A DNA stretch of 33,038 bases from Myxococcota bacterium. Lineage in GTDB: Bacteria > Myxococcota_A > Polyangia > Polyangiales > Houyiibacteriaceae. Positions 1 through 11,392 of this stretch are shown piece after piece. Within the stretch, counting starts at the first letter, position 1. Every line of letters starts with the position of its first letter. The DNA lies in contig JALOQC010000049.1 in the NCBI GenBank assembly GCA_025453555.1, forward strand, positions 10,001 to 43,038. Reading direction: 5' to 3'. A program made the position numbers and the translations under genes. The notes beneath the pieces were generated by a model, which searched no databases, was not told where the DNA came from, and saw only the letters and a list, made by a program, of their open reading frames with translations.

Positions 1-42
1 TCCGCTGCCACGGACACCGTGCAGCCGGCGAGACGGGTACTT

Positions 43-69
43 CCGAAACGTACCGTTGGGTACGTTCGG
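43..69 (+). other. Stable hairpin in the rRNA spacer
   Basis: AACGTACC (47-54) and GGTACGTT (59-66) form a perfect 8-bp stem around a 4-nt GTTG loop. CCG (43-45) with CGG (67-69) extends it across one bulged A. It lies about 100 nt upstream of the boxA-like motif, so it could be the boxB-type hairpin of an rRNA antitermination leader or simply spacer structure. The pairing is seen directly; the role is inferred. Confidence 0.5.
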
Positions 70-164
70 CACATGGTGTCGATATCTGGTTCGTGAATGC
101 GAGCTCCGACCTCGAGAGAGGAACGACGCTGGTGTTCAAGAACGAGGTCATCGACCTCCACACG

Positions 165-177
165 AGTCTTTGACAAC
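165..177 (+). promoter_or_regulatory. boxA-like antitermination motif of the 23S leader
   Basis: GAGTCTTTGACAAC resembles the boxA element (TGCTCTTTAACA type) that binds NusB-S10 in bacterial rRNA leaders, where it supports antitermination and rRNA assembly. Its position about 145 nt before the 23S 5' end matches other bacterial spacers. The match is partial, so this is motif plus context. Confidence 0.55.
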
Positions 178-276
178 TGAAGAAGTAGAAGCCGTCTAAA
201 AATAGCTGCGACGGTCAGGAGGATTGGCAAGAGCTCCAGTCTCTCGAGCGTGCTCGAGGGAGGAGTGTTCTTGGTA

Positions 277-294
277 CCAACCCTGGCCTCGAAA
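277..294 (+). other. 5' arm of the 23S precursor processing stem
   Basis: CCAACCCTGGCCTCGAAA (277-294) pairs almost perfectly with 3335-3352 downstream of the 23S gene, with one G-U wobble and further interrupted pairing outward. The two arms would loop out the whole 23S, as RNase III substrates do in other bacteria. The complementarity is visible; cleavage by RNase III is inferred from the family pattern. Confidence 0.75.
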
Positions 295-319
295 GAGACG
301 AATCGTGCCTTAGGGATAC

Positions 320-3306
<2,987 letters not shown>

Positions 3307-3333
3307 TATCTCTAAGGTACGAGTCGTAAGAAG

Positions 3334-3352
3334 TTTTCGAGGTCAGGGTTGG
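3334..3352 (+). other. 3' arm of the 23S precursor processing stem
   Basis: TTTTCGAGGTCAGGGTTGG is the partner of 277-294. It lies about 30 nt beyond the mature 23S end, in the 23S-5S spacer (3307-3485). The rest of that spacer carries small hairpins but no recognisable tRNA. Confidence 0.75.
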
Positions 3353-3485
3353 AAGCAAGAGCTTCGAGGTGAGTTTATCCCTCGGCTCGGCCGCCCTGCT
3401 CGCACGCAGCAAGGCTTCTCCTTCGTGACGAATCCGCGTTGAAACGACGCGTGGTTCTCCGAAAGAGAACAGACGCTTCTACATG

Positions 3486-3602
3486 TTTCGGTGGCAATGT
3501 CGGAGGGGTCATACCCGATCCCATCTCGAACTCGGAAGTCAAGCCCTCCAGAGCCGATGGTACTGCAGAGTTTCTCTGTGGGAGAGTAGGACGCTGCCGG
3601 AT
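3486..3602 (+). rRNA. rrf: 5S ribosomal RNA
   Basis: About 117 nt with the 5S signature CCCATCTCGAACTCGGAAGT (3521-3540) and the GGGAGAGTAGG-type 3' segment. TTCGGTGGC at 3487-3495 pairs with GCTGCCGGA at 3593-3601 using wobble pairs, defining helix I. It follows the 23S by about 180 nt and is directly followed by the operon terminator. Ends are uncertain by a few nucleotides. Confidence 0.95.
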
Positions 3603-3606
3603 TTAT

Positions 3607-3643
3607 GAAGCCCCGCTCGGAAACGAGCGGGGCTTCACTTTTT
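3607..3643 (+). terminator. Rho-independent terminator of the rRNA operon
   Basis: GAAGCCCCGCTCG (3607-3619) and CGAGCGGGGCTTC (3624-3636) form a perfect 13-bp stem capped by a GAAA tetraloop, followed by a T tract (CTTTTTCC). It starts 5 nt after the 5S 3' end. An ATG at 3605 lies at its base and is not a plausible translation start. Confidence 0.95.
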
Positions 3644-3826
3644 CCGTCGCTTCCGGGTCGGGTGACCACGATCTTCGCGTCTCGCCGAGCCTCACCTCCT
3701 CACGCCGCGAGGGCATGTCCCTCGTCGCCAACCGGACGCAGAGCTTCACGAAAGAGGCGTCGACATTCGGCGTGTGTCGTCGCAGTCTCGACGGGTCGTC
3801 GCACCCACCGCGACGACCTCGGTCGA

Positions 3827-6800
3827 ATGCGCACAGTCTCCGTCCTCGCACGCGTCGCTCTGACGGCGTTCTCGGTCACCTTCGCCGTCCCGGCGCTCGC
3901 ACAACGGCCCGCCCGCAACCCGTACGACGCCGAGGTCGCGCGTCACGCGGCGGCGGCGCGGCGGGAGGGCAGCTCGCCGCGCGCGGTGTTGCCGATCCTC
4001 GAGCTCGAGCAACAAGGCGACGACGCCACCCCGGGCGTGGTGTTGCGGGAGCTTTCGCGGCTCGCGCAGGAGCGCCGGTTGTCTCCGGTGATCCGGAGCT
4101 ACGTGCGGACGCTCGAAGCTTTCGGTCAGATCGCGGCGGGGCGACCGGACGACGCCGCGCGCACGTTCGACGAGCTCGGCTTCCTCCGGAAGTGGCGGGT
4201 GATCGGCGGGTTCGACGACGAGGGCAAACAAGGGTTTGCGCGGACGTACGGCCCCGAAGAACAGCGCAACGCGCCTTTCGACGAGAACGCGGCGTACCCA
4301 GGGCGCGAGCGCGAGGTGCGCTGGCGACTCTATCCGGAAGAGCTCACGCGCTACGGCTACGTGGACTTCGACGCGACTCTCCGTCCGTACGAGAACGCGT
4401 GTGGGTACGCGGAGACGTTCGTCCAGGTCGACCGCGCGCGGCCGATGGGGCTCTTCGTCGGTGCGGGCGGCGCCATCAAGGTGTGGGCGAACGGCAACGA
4501 GGTGCTCTCGGACGCGGTGTACCGCGGGCCCGCGATCGAACGCAGCGCGGCGATCTTCCATGCGCGTCAGGGGTGGAACCGCATCCTCGTGAAGGTCTGC
4601 GTGCAGGATCGTCGGTGGGGCTTCTACGCGCGCCTCGGCGAGGCCGACGGCTCCGCGCCGCGAGGGGCGACGGTCGACCCGAACGGCGCGACCGAAGCGG
4701 CTCCCGCGCACGCCGGCGCGCCGACGATGGCGCCGGTGCCCGTGATGCCGCTCGCCTTCCTCGAAGAGCGCGTGCGCACGCAGCCCGACGACGCGGGCGC
4801 GCACTTCGATCTCGCGCGTTTCCTCGCGTGGACGGCGGCCGAAGATCCGACCGAGACGCGCTCGCGTCAGCTCGCGGAACGTGCGGTGGAGCTGCGAAAC
4901 ACGGTGGAGCACGCGCTGCTCGCCGCGGACCTCGTGGAGACCCGCGCCGAGCGCATGCGCTACGTGACCAAGGCCGAGGAGGCCAACGCACGAGATCCTC
5001 GCGTGAGGCTCGCGCGCGCGGAGCTGATCTCGGACGGCCCCGATCCGGGGCGCGCGCTGCGCATGCTCGACGAAGGCTTCTCGCTCGACACCGTGCCGGG
5101 GATCCGAGCGGCGTGGATGCGCGCGAGCTTGCTCGAGGAGCGCGACCTCCCGCTCGCCGGCTTCGCGATCATCGAGGACGCGGTGCGCCGCACGAACGGC
5201 GCGGCGCGTTGGCAGCGTCGGCTCGCGCGCGCGCTCGCGAACCAGGGGCGCACCGAGGCGTCGATGGACGCGAACCGAACGCTGCTCGAGCGCGAGCACG
5301 ACGCGTACGACGTGCGCTACGCCCTCATGGGCGACGCGTACGAGCGCGGTGAGACGGAGCTGATCTTCGGGCACCTCGACGCGATGCGGACCATCGCGCC
5401 GGGCGACACCGAGATGCTCGAGTACGCGGCGTCGGTCTACGAAGGTCTCGGCCGCCACGACGAAGCCCTCGATCTCTACCGGCAGATCATCGCGTACGCG
5501 CCGGACGAGCCGCGCCATCACCAGCGCTACGGCACCGCGCTCCTGCGGCTCGGCCAGCAGGGCGCGGCGATCGAGGCGTTCCGGCAGGTGCTCGCGCTCT
5601 CCCCGCAGGACGCGGGCACGCGTCAGCTCCTCGATCGGCTCCAGCCGACCGCGCGGGAGGACGAGCGCTACGCGACCGCGACCGAAGAGATCCTCGCGCG
5701 CCGCGTGAGCCAGAGCGAGTGGCCGGTGACGATGCTGCACGAGCTGCAGGTCGCGACGGTCTACGAGAGCGGGCTCGCGGCGACCTTCCATCAGGTCGCG
5801 TTCCAAGTGCACGACGACGAAGGCGCGCGGCGGATGGCGCGTTTCCCCGTGTTCTTCGAGCCGGGGCGGCAGTGGGTCGAGGTGCGCTCGGCGAAGGTGC
5901 ACCGCGCGAACGGCAGCGTGGTGGAGTCCGTGCGGACGTTCGAGCAGAGCCTAGGCGACAGCGCGTACCGCATCTACTACGACACGCGCGCGCTGATCCT
6001 CGATCTGCCGCAGCTCGAGCCGGGCGACACGGTGGAGCTGCGCTTCCGCGTGGAGGACGTGAGCCGCCGCAACGCGTTCAACGACTACTACGGCGCGGTG
6101 CGCTTCCTCCAAGGTGGCTACCCGACGCGGCACCTCGAGCACGTGCTCGTGACGCCGAAGACGCGCCGCTTCTACTTCAACGAGCCGTCGCTCTCCGGGC
6201 TGCGTCACACGCGCGCGACCGAAGGCGAGCGGCACGTCGATCGTTGGCTCGCGACGAACGTGGAGCCGGTGCGCGGCGAGGACGGAATGCCGGGGCCGGC
6301 GGAGACGCGGCCGTACCTGCACGTGTCGACCTACCAGAGCTGGAACGACGTCGGCCGCTGGTGGTGGGGTCTCGCGCAGGATCAGCTCCTGCCGGACGAG
6401 TCGCTCGAGCGCACGACGCGCGAGCTGGTCGCGGGCGCGGCGGACACGCGCGAGAAGGTCGCGCGCGTCTACGACTGGGTGATCCGCAACACGCGCTACG
6501 TGGGGCTCGAGTTCGGCATCCACGGGTTCAAGCCGTACCGGGTGACGCAGATCGTCCGGCGCGGGTTCGGCGACTGCAAAGACAAAGCGTCGCTGATCTA
6601 CGCGATGCTGAAGATCGCGGGCGTGGACGCGCGCATCGCGCTCATCCGCACGCGCCGCAACGGATCGATCGCGACCGAGCCGGCGAGCCTCGCGGTCTTC
6701 GACCACGCGATCGCGTACGTGCCGGAGCTCGATCTCTTCTTGGACGGAACGGCGGAGACGAACGGCCCGAACGATCTGCCCGCGATGGATCAGGGCGTGA

Positions 6801-7492
6801 TGACGCTGCTCGTCGGGCCGGAGACGGTGGAGCTGCGGCAGACGCCGGTGCTTCCGCCCGATCGCGAGCGCCGTGAGCGCACGCTGGAGATCACGCTCGA
6901 AGCCGACGGGGCCGGGCAGATCGACGGGCGCGAGACGATCGTGGGCAACACCGCGGCGTCGTATCGCACCTACTACCAAGCGGAGGGCATGCAGAACGAG
7001 CGTCTGCAGCGGGAGCTCTCGAACCTCTTCCCGGGGCTCGAGCTCTCGACGCAGCGGTTCTTCGATCTCGACGACTTCCGCGCACCGGCGCGCTTCGAGT
7101 GGCAGGGACGCGCGCCGAACGTCGCGCAGCGGAGCGGGACGCGGCTGCTCGTGCCGCCGTCGACGCTCGGGAACCTGCTGCCCGCGCTCGCGCGTGCGCC
7201 CACGCGACGTCACGCGCTCGAGCTCGGGCCGCCGCGCACCTACCTCGAACAGCGCAACGTGCGGCTGCCGGCCGGGGCGACGCTCGAGCCGTTGCCGAGC
7301 GGCGGCGAAGTCGACAGCCCGTTCGCGAAGCTCACCGTCCGCTACGAGCGGCAGGGTGACGTGGTCCGCGTGCGCACGGAGTGGATCACGCGCACCGATC
7401 GCGTGTCGGTCGCGGACTACGCGGCCTTCCGCGCGTTCGTGGAGCGGGCGGACGCGTTGCTTCGTGAGCGCATCACGCTGGGAGGTCGGTGA
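3827..7492 (+). CDS. Secreted TPR-DUF3857-transglutaminase-like protein with intact triad
   Basis: A 1,221-residue exported protein. The ATG at 3827 is chosen because it opens a good Sec signal peptide (MRTVSVLAR...ALAQ, cleavage near residue 25); the in-frame ATG at 3605 lies in the rRNA terminator. Order of regions: a beta-sandwich of the kind that reads '...IKVWANGNEV' (about 170-270), helical TPR repeats (about 310-610), DUF3857 (about 636-830), and a transglutaminase-like fold (about 860-985). The fold has the full triad: Cys917 in GFGDCKDKA, His960 in FDHAI and Asp973 in FLDGT. A C-terminal beta-rich part follows. DUF3857-transglutaminase proteins are widespread envelope proteins with poorly known substrates, so thiol protease or acyl-transferase chemistry is only likely. 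No clear ribosome site precedes the start. The 3644-3826 gap shows no convincing promoter. The next gene is a paralogue. Confidence 0.85.
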   Translation: MRTVSVLARVALTAFSVTFAVPALAQRPARNPYDAEVARHAAAARREGSSPRAVLPILELEQQGDDATPGVVLRELSRLAQERRLSPVIRSYVRTLEAFGQIAAGRPDDAARTFDELGFLRKWRVIGGFDDEGKQGFARTYGPEEQRNAPFDENAAYPGREREVRWRLYPEELTRYGYVDFDATLRPYENACGYAETFVQVDRARPMGLFVGAGGAIKVWANGNEVLSDAVYRGPAIERSAAIFHARQGWNRILVKVCVQDRRWGFYARLGEADGSAPRGATVDPNGATEAAPAHAGAPTMAPVPVMPLAFLEERVRTQPDDAGAHFDLARFLAWTAAEDPTETRSRQLAERAVELRNTVEHALLAADLVETRAERMRYVTKAEEANARDPRVRLARAELISDGPDPGRALRMLDEGFSLDTVPGIRAAWMRASLLEERDLPLAGFAIIEDAVRRTNGAARWQRRLARALANQGRTEASMDANRTLLEREHDAYDVRYALMGDAYERGETELIFGHLDAMRTIAPGDTEMLEYAASVYEGLGRHDEALDLYRQIIAYAPDEPRHHQRYGTALLRLGQQGAAIEAFRQVLALSPQDAGTRQLLDRLQPTAREDERYATATEEILARRVSQSEWPVTMLHELQVATVYESGLAATFHQVAFQVHDDEGARRMARFPVFFEPGRQWVEVRSAKVHRANGSVVESVRTFEQSLGDSAYRIYYDTRALILDLPQLEPGDTVELRFRVEDVSRRNAFNDYYGAVRFLQGGYPTRHLEHVLVTPKTRRFYFNEPSLSGLRHTRATEGERHVDRWLATNVEPVRGEDGMPGPAETRPYLHVSTYQSWNDVGRWWWGLAQDQLLPDESLERTTRELVAGAADTREKVARVYDWVIRNTRYVGLEFGIHGFKPYRVTQIVRRGFGDCKDKASLIYAMLKIAGVDARIALIRTRRNGSIATEPASLAVFDHAIAYVPELDLFLDGTAETNGPNDLPAMDQGVMTLLVGPETVELRQTPVLPPDRERRERTLEITLEADGAGQIDGRETIVGNTAASYRTYYQAEGMQNERLQRELSNLFPGLELSTQRFFDLDDFRAPARFEWQGRAPNVAQRSGTRLLVPPSTLGNLLPALARAPTRRHALELGPPRTYLEQRNVRLPAGATLEPLPSGGEVDSPFAKLTVRYERQGDVVRVRTEWITRTDRVSVADYAAFRAFVERADALLRERITLGGR

Positions 7493-7674
7493 TGTCGCGT
7501 TTCTTCGATCGTCGCAGCGCGTGTGAAGGCCAGATGGAATCGGCACCGCTCGAGCCCGCCGTGCTCGAATCGGTACGGCTCGAATCGCAAGAGAGCTCGA
7601 TCGCGCGCTCGCCGGGAACTGGCTCGTCGCGTCTCCGCGCTTTGTTGGATTCTTCTTTTGTTTCGAGGTCTTCC

Positions 7675-10600
7675 GTGTCTCGTTCCTTGCGCCTCGCGCT
7701 CTGTCTCGTCGTGTCGATCGCGTGCACCCGCGGGGGCTCGTCCTCCGGCACCACGCCGCCTGCCGATCCGCTGCCCATCCTCGCGCTGCGCGAGCGTGCG
7801 GCTGCGAATCCGAACGATCCGGCGCTGCAGGCGGAGCTCGCCCGCGCGGAGCTGCTCTGGCCGGGCGGCGAGAGCCCACGCGTGATGCCCGCGATCACGC
7901 GGGCGATCGAGTTGTCGCCGAACGACCCCGCGCTCTTCGTGATGAAGGGCTGGGTGCACGAGGAGCACGGCGAGCTCTCGGAGGCGCTCGACGCGTTCGT
8001 GCGCGCGGTGGAGCTCGGTCGCACGAGCGACGACGTGTACGCGGTGCTCGCAGCCGAGCACGCGATCGATCTCCTCGGAGGTCTCCGCGGAGGTACTGCG
8101 CGCTACGACGAACGCGTCGTGCCCTTGCTCGAACGAGTGGTCGCGGAGCCGGCCAAGCTCGGGCAGCCGGCGGTGCAGCTCGCGGCGCAGCGGCTGATGC
8201 AGCACGGCCGTCGGCGCGGCGACGACGCGCTCGTCGATCGGGTCGTCGCGCGGCTCGGTTGTCTGACCTCGTGGCGGGCGGTCGGACCCTTCGGACCCTA
8301 CGCGCTCAGCTCCTTCGATCAGCGCGTCGCGGCCGAAGGCGCGGGACCGCTCGCGGAGCGCTACGACCTCGGCCAGGGCATCGGCGAGGACGTGAGCTTC
8401 GAGGCGGAGGTCTTCGGTTGTGGGGTGTCGCTCGTCGGCGGCGAGGAGCGCGGCAGCGGCAGCACGATCGCGGAGACCTTCGTCGACGTGACGGAGGGCG
8501 GTCCGCACCTGCTGGTGATCGACACGCCGGCGTCGTTCAAGCTCTCGGTCGACGGTCGCGAGGTCGCGGTGCTCGATCGGCGGCTCGCGCTCCAGCCTGG
8601 GACCACGCACGTGGCGGTCGATCTTCCGCCGGGGCGCCACGAGATCGAGCTCAAGCTCACGATGCGCGCGGCGCCTTCGATGGCGGTCTACCTCGAGCGG
8701 CCGGGTCGGCTCGGCGCGGGCTGGGATCCGACGCGCGGCGTGACGCTCCCGGAGCCGCGGCACGAGCTCGATCGCGCGTTGCTCGCGCTGATCCAGCTCG
8801 TGCGCGGCGATCGCCTGGGCGCACGCGAGACCTTCACGCCGATGGCGCGCGAGGATCTGCCGGCGTTCGGGCTCGAGCTCTGGCGGCGCGTGATCAACAA
8901 CGATCCGTTCATGGCGCAGGACCGCCAGCGCGAGCTGGGACAACGGCTCGTGCGGAAGATCGCGGAGCTCGATCCGGCGGGCGTGTACGCGGCGCTCGAC
9001 GTCGCGCAGCTCGAGCAGGGCGCGACGGAGCGCTCGGAGGCGATCCGCCTCGTGGCCGAGCGCTGGCCGAACGTCATCAGCGTGCAGCTCACGTGGGCGA
9101 ACCTGCTGCAGCAGCGCGACCAGCTCACGGAAGCGGAGGCGGTGCTCCAGCGCGTGCGCGAGCTGGTGCCGGACGACTGCGGGCCGATCTTTCGACTTCA
9201 GCAGCTCTACCGCGAGCAGAACCGCGTGTCGGAGGCGAACGCGCTCGTCGAGCGCGTGATGAGCTGCGACCAGAGCTCGCGCGCGAAGTACGACCTGCTC
9301 TTCCGGCAGCGACGTTGGGACCTCGCGAAGGCGGAGCTGCAGCGGCTCGAGCCGCTGATGGACGAGGACGATCACCGCGAGCTTCGGCTCGGGCTCGCGC
9401 TCGCGATGGGTGATCGCGAAGAAGAGGCGCGCGTCCGCGCGGCGATCGACGAGGATGCCCCCGCGGTGTCGAGCGGGCGCGCGATGCGGGAGATCGATCT
9501 CCTGCTCGCGGCCGGTCGGCGCGCGCAGGCGATCGAGGCGCTCGACCGCGCGATGGAGTCGGATCCGGAGATCATGGTCGAGCTGCGCCACGTGCGGCGC
9601 GATCTGACGGGGCGCGACGATCTGGAGCCGTTCCGCGTGAACGGCGCGGACGTGATCCGTCGCTACGAAGAGAGCGGCGTGCGGCACGACGACGCGCGGC
9701 AGGTGCTGGTGTTCGACTACATGGTCACGCGGGTCTATCCGGATGGATCGGCGCGGCACCTGGTGCATCAAATCTTGAAGGTGCAGAGCGAAGAGTCGGT
9801 GGAGGAGCTCGGTCAGCTCTCGCTCGGTGGGCAGATCCTCACGCTTCATTCGATCAAGCCGGACGGACGACGGCTGGAGCCGGAGGCGATCGCGGGGCTC
9901 GACAGCATCCCGATGAGCGAGCTCGCGATCGGCGACTACGTCGAATACGAGTACGTGTTCGGCACCTCGCCGCGAATCGACGGCGGGTTCCGGAGCGCGG
10001 GCTGGTCGTTCGACAGCCACGATCAGCCGTTCGCGTTCAGCCAGATGATCGCGCTCGTGCCGGCGGACGCGCAGCTCGTGGTCGAAGAGCTCGGCGGCAC
10101 GCCGCCCGCGACGCAGCGCCGCGAAGGCGACCTGCGGGTGCTGACGTGGACGATGGAGCACGTGCCGGCGCGGCCGATCGAGCCGAACGCGGCGCCGCTG
10201 CCGCCGTTCCGTCCGACGCTGCGCTTCGCGGTGAAGCCGAGCTGGCCTTCGTTCTTCGCGACGCTGCGCGAGGCGCTCCTCGACCGCGATCTCTTCGATC
10301 CGGACGCGCGACGCTTCGTGCAGGGCTTGGTCGGCGAGCGCACGGATCCGCAGGAGATCGTGGCGATCCTGCATCGTTGGGTGACGGAGAACGTGGAGCC
10401 GGCAGACGGCTTCGCGGGCTACGCGCCGTCGATGCTCGCCCAGAAGCGCGGCGATCGATCGCGGGTGCTGCGGTACCTGCTGACCCTCGCGGGGCTCGAC
10501 GCGCGGCTCGTGGTGGCGCGGCGCTTCGCGGACATGGAGCCGGGGCCGATCCCGCGCGACGAGCTCTTCACGTCGTCGCTGGTGGAGGTCGTGCGCGAAG

Positions 10601-11373
10601 GTGCGCCGTCGATCTTCGTCTGGGCGGACGGTCGGTACGCGTCGGTGTCGCTGATCCCTCCCGCGGTGCGCGGACAGGAAGCGGTCGAGGTGCTCGGGCC
10701 GGCGTCGGCGGAGGCGCGGCGCGTGGTGATCCCCGATCCGGGCGTGGAGTCGGACCGGCACGTGGCGAACGTCGAGCTCGCGTTCGAGGGCGACGTGGCG
10801 ACGGTCGCGGTGCAGGAGATCTTCGAGGGGCTCGGCGCGTTCGTGTGGCGCAACGAGCTCGAGCAGGTGCCGGCGGCGGAGCTGCAGCGCGTGTTCGCGG
10901 AGGCCTACGTGCCGCGCGTGCTCCCGGGCGCGGAGGTCGTCGGCATGGAGGTCATCGGACGCGAGGACTACGAGGCGCCGTTCGAGCTGCGCTACGTGGC
11001 GCGGGTGCGCGGCCTCGGGCGCGTGGCGGGTGGGCAGCGTCTGGTGCCGCCGCTCTTCCCGACGATGCTCGCGCGAGGCTACGCGTCGCTGCCGTCGCGC
11101 ACGACCACGCAGGGCGTGGGTGGCAACGCGCAGGACGTGACGATCCGCGTGCGGGGTGTGCAGGGCGACGTGGCGACCCTGCCGGACGTGCAGCTCGGGA
11201 ACGACGACGTTCAGTACGCGCGGCGGACGCGGCGCGACGGCGACGCGGTGGTGCTGGAGCGGCGCCTGCGGCTCTCGCCGACGATCGTGCCGGCCGCGCA
11301 GTACGCGCCGTTCGCGGAGCTGATGCGGAGGATCACGGACGCGGAGACGAGCGAGCTGCCGATCGGGCGGTGA
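7675..11373 (+). CDS. TPR-DUF3857 lipoprotein with a degenerate transglutaminase fold
   Basis: A 1,232-residue paralogue of the preceding gene with the same order: TPR (about 37-125 and mid-protein), beta-sandwich (about 195-340), DUF3857 (from about 676) and transglutaminase fold (about 880-990). I choose GTG 7675: it follows GAGG (7665-7668) at good spacing and starts a lipoprotein-type signal (MSRSLRLALC...SIAC, Cys18). Frame extension upstream reaches ATG 7492, overlapping the previous stop by one base after GGGAGG (7479-7484), which would add 61 unstructured residues. Aligned by eye, catalytic Cys is Arg928 (RGDRSRVL replaces FGDCKDKA) and His is Ser967 (FTSSL replaces FDHAI). Only Asp985 is kept. 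This suggests a non-enzymatic partner or scaffold beside an active paralogue. Confidence 0.82.
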   Translation: MSRSLRLALCLVVSIACTRGGSSSGTTPPADPLPILALRERAAANPNDPALQAELARAELLWPGGESPRVMPAITRAIELSPNDPALFVMKGWVHEEHGELSEALDAFVRAVELGRTSDDVYAVLAAEHAIDLLGGLRGGTARYDERVVPLLERVVAEPAKLGQPAVQLAAQRLMQHGRRRGDDALVDRVVARLGCLTSWRAVGPFGPYALSSFDQRVAAEGAGPLAERYDLGQGIGEDVSFEAEVFGCGVSLVGGEERGSGSTIAETFVDVTEGGPHLLVIDTPASFKLSVDGREVAVLDRRLALQPGTTHVAVDLPPGRHEIELKLTMRAAPSMAVYLERPGRLGAGWDPTRGVTLPEPRHELDRALLALIQLVRGDRLGARETFTPMAREDLPAFGLELWRRVINNDPFMAQDRQRELGQRLVRKIAELDPAGVYAALDVAQLEQGATERSEAIRLVAERWPNVISVQLTWANLLQQRDQLTEAEAVLQRVRELVPDDCGPIFRLQQLYREQNRVSEANALVERVMSCDQSSRAKYDLLFRQRRWDLAKAELQRLEPLMDEDDHRELRLGLALAMGDREEEARVRAAIDEDAPAVSSGRAMREIDLLLAAGRRAQAIEALDRAMESDPEIMVELRHVRRDLTGRDDLEPFRVNGADVIRRYEESGVRHDDARQVLVFDYMVTRVYPDGSARHLVHQILKVQSEESVEELGQLSLGGQILTLHSIKPDGRRLEPEAIAGLDSIPMSELAIGDYVEYEYVFGTSPRIDGGFRSAGWSFDSHDQPFAFSQMIALVPADAQLVVEELGGTPPATQRREGDLRVLTWTMEHVPARPIEPNAAPLPPFRPTLRFAVKPSWPSFFATLREALLDRDLFDPDARRFVQGLVGERTDPQEIVAILHRWVTENVEPADGFAGYAPSMLAQKRGDRSRVLRYLLTLAGLDARLVVARRFADMEPGPIPRDELFTSSLVEVVREGAPSIFVWADGRYASVSLIPPAVRGQEAVEVLGPASAEARRVVIPDPGVESDRHVANVELAFEGDVATVAVQEIFEGLGAFVWRNELEQVPAAELQRVFAEAYVPRVLPGAEVVGMEVIGREDYEAPFELRYVARVRGLGRVAGGQRLVPPLFPTMLARGYASLPSRTTTQGVGGNAQDVTIRVRGVQGDVATLPDVQLGNDDVQYARRTRRDGDAVVLERRLRLSPTIVPAAQYAPFAELMRRITDAETSELPIGR

Positions 11374-11392
11374 GACCGGGGGCTGAGGCTGC

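Larger units (their letters stand above)
1..319 (+). other. 16S-23S internal transcribed spacer (3' part)
   Basis: This is the sequence immediately upstream of the 23S 5' end, so it is the distal part of the 16S-23S spacer; the 16S gene lies outside the window. No tRNA-Ile or tRNA-Ala is recognisable: there is no CCA-terminated acceptor stem and no TTCGA T-loop in a cloverleaf context. A tRNA further upstream cannot be excluded. The spacer holds a small hairpin (9-13 with 17-21), a stronger hairpin at 43-69, a boxA-like motif near 167 and the 5' arm of the 23S processing stem. Confidence 0.8.

Noticed and set aside
1-319. tRNA gene in the 16S-23S spacer
   Set aside because: No cloverleaf or CCA end is visible in the part of the spacer within the window.
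3605-3826. Extension of the first DUF3857 gene back to ATG 3605
   Set aside because: The ATG lies in the base of the rRNA terminator and the added 74 residues are Arg/Ser-rich with no domain; the signal peptide starts at 3827.
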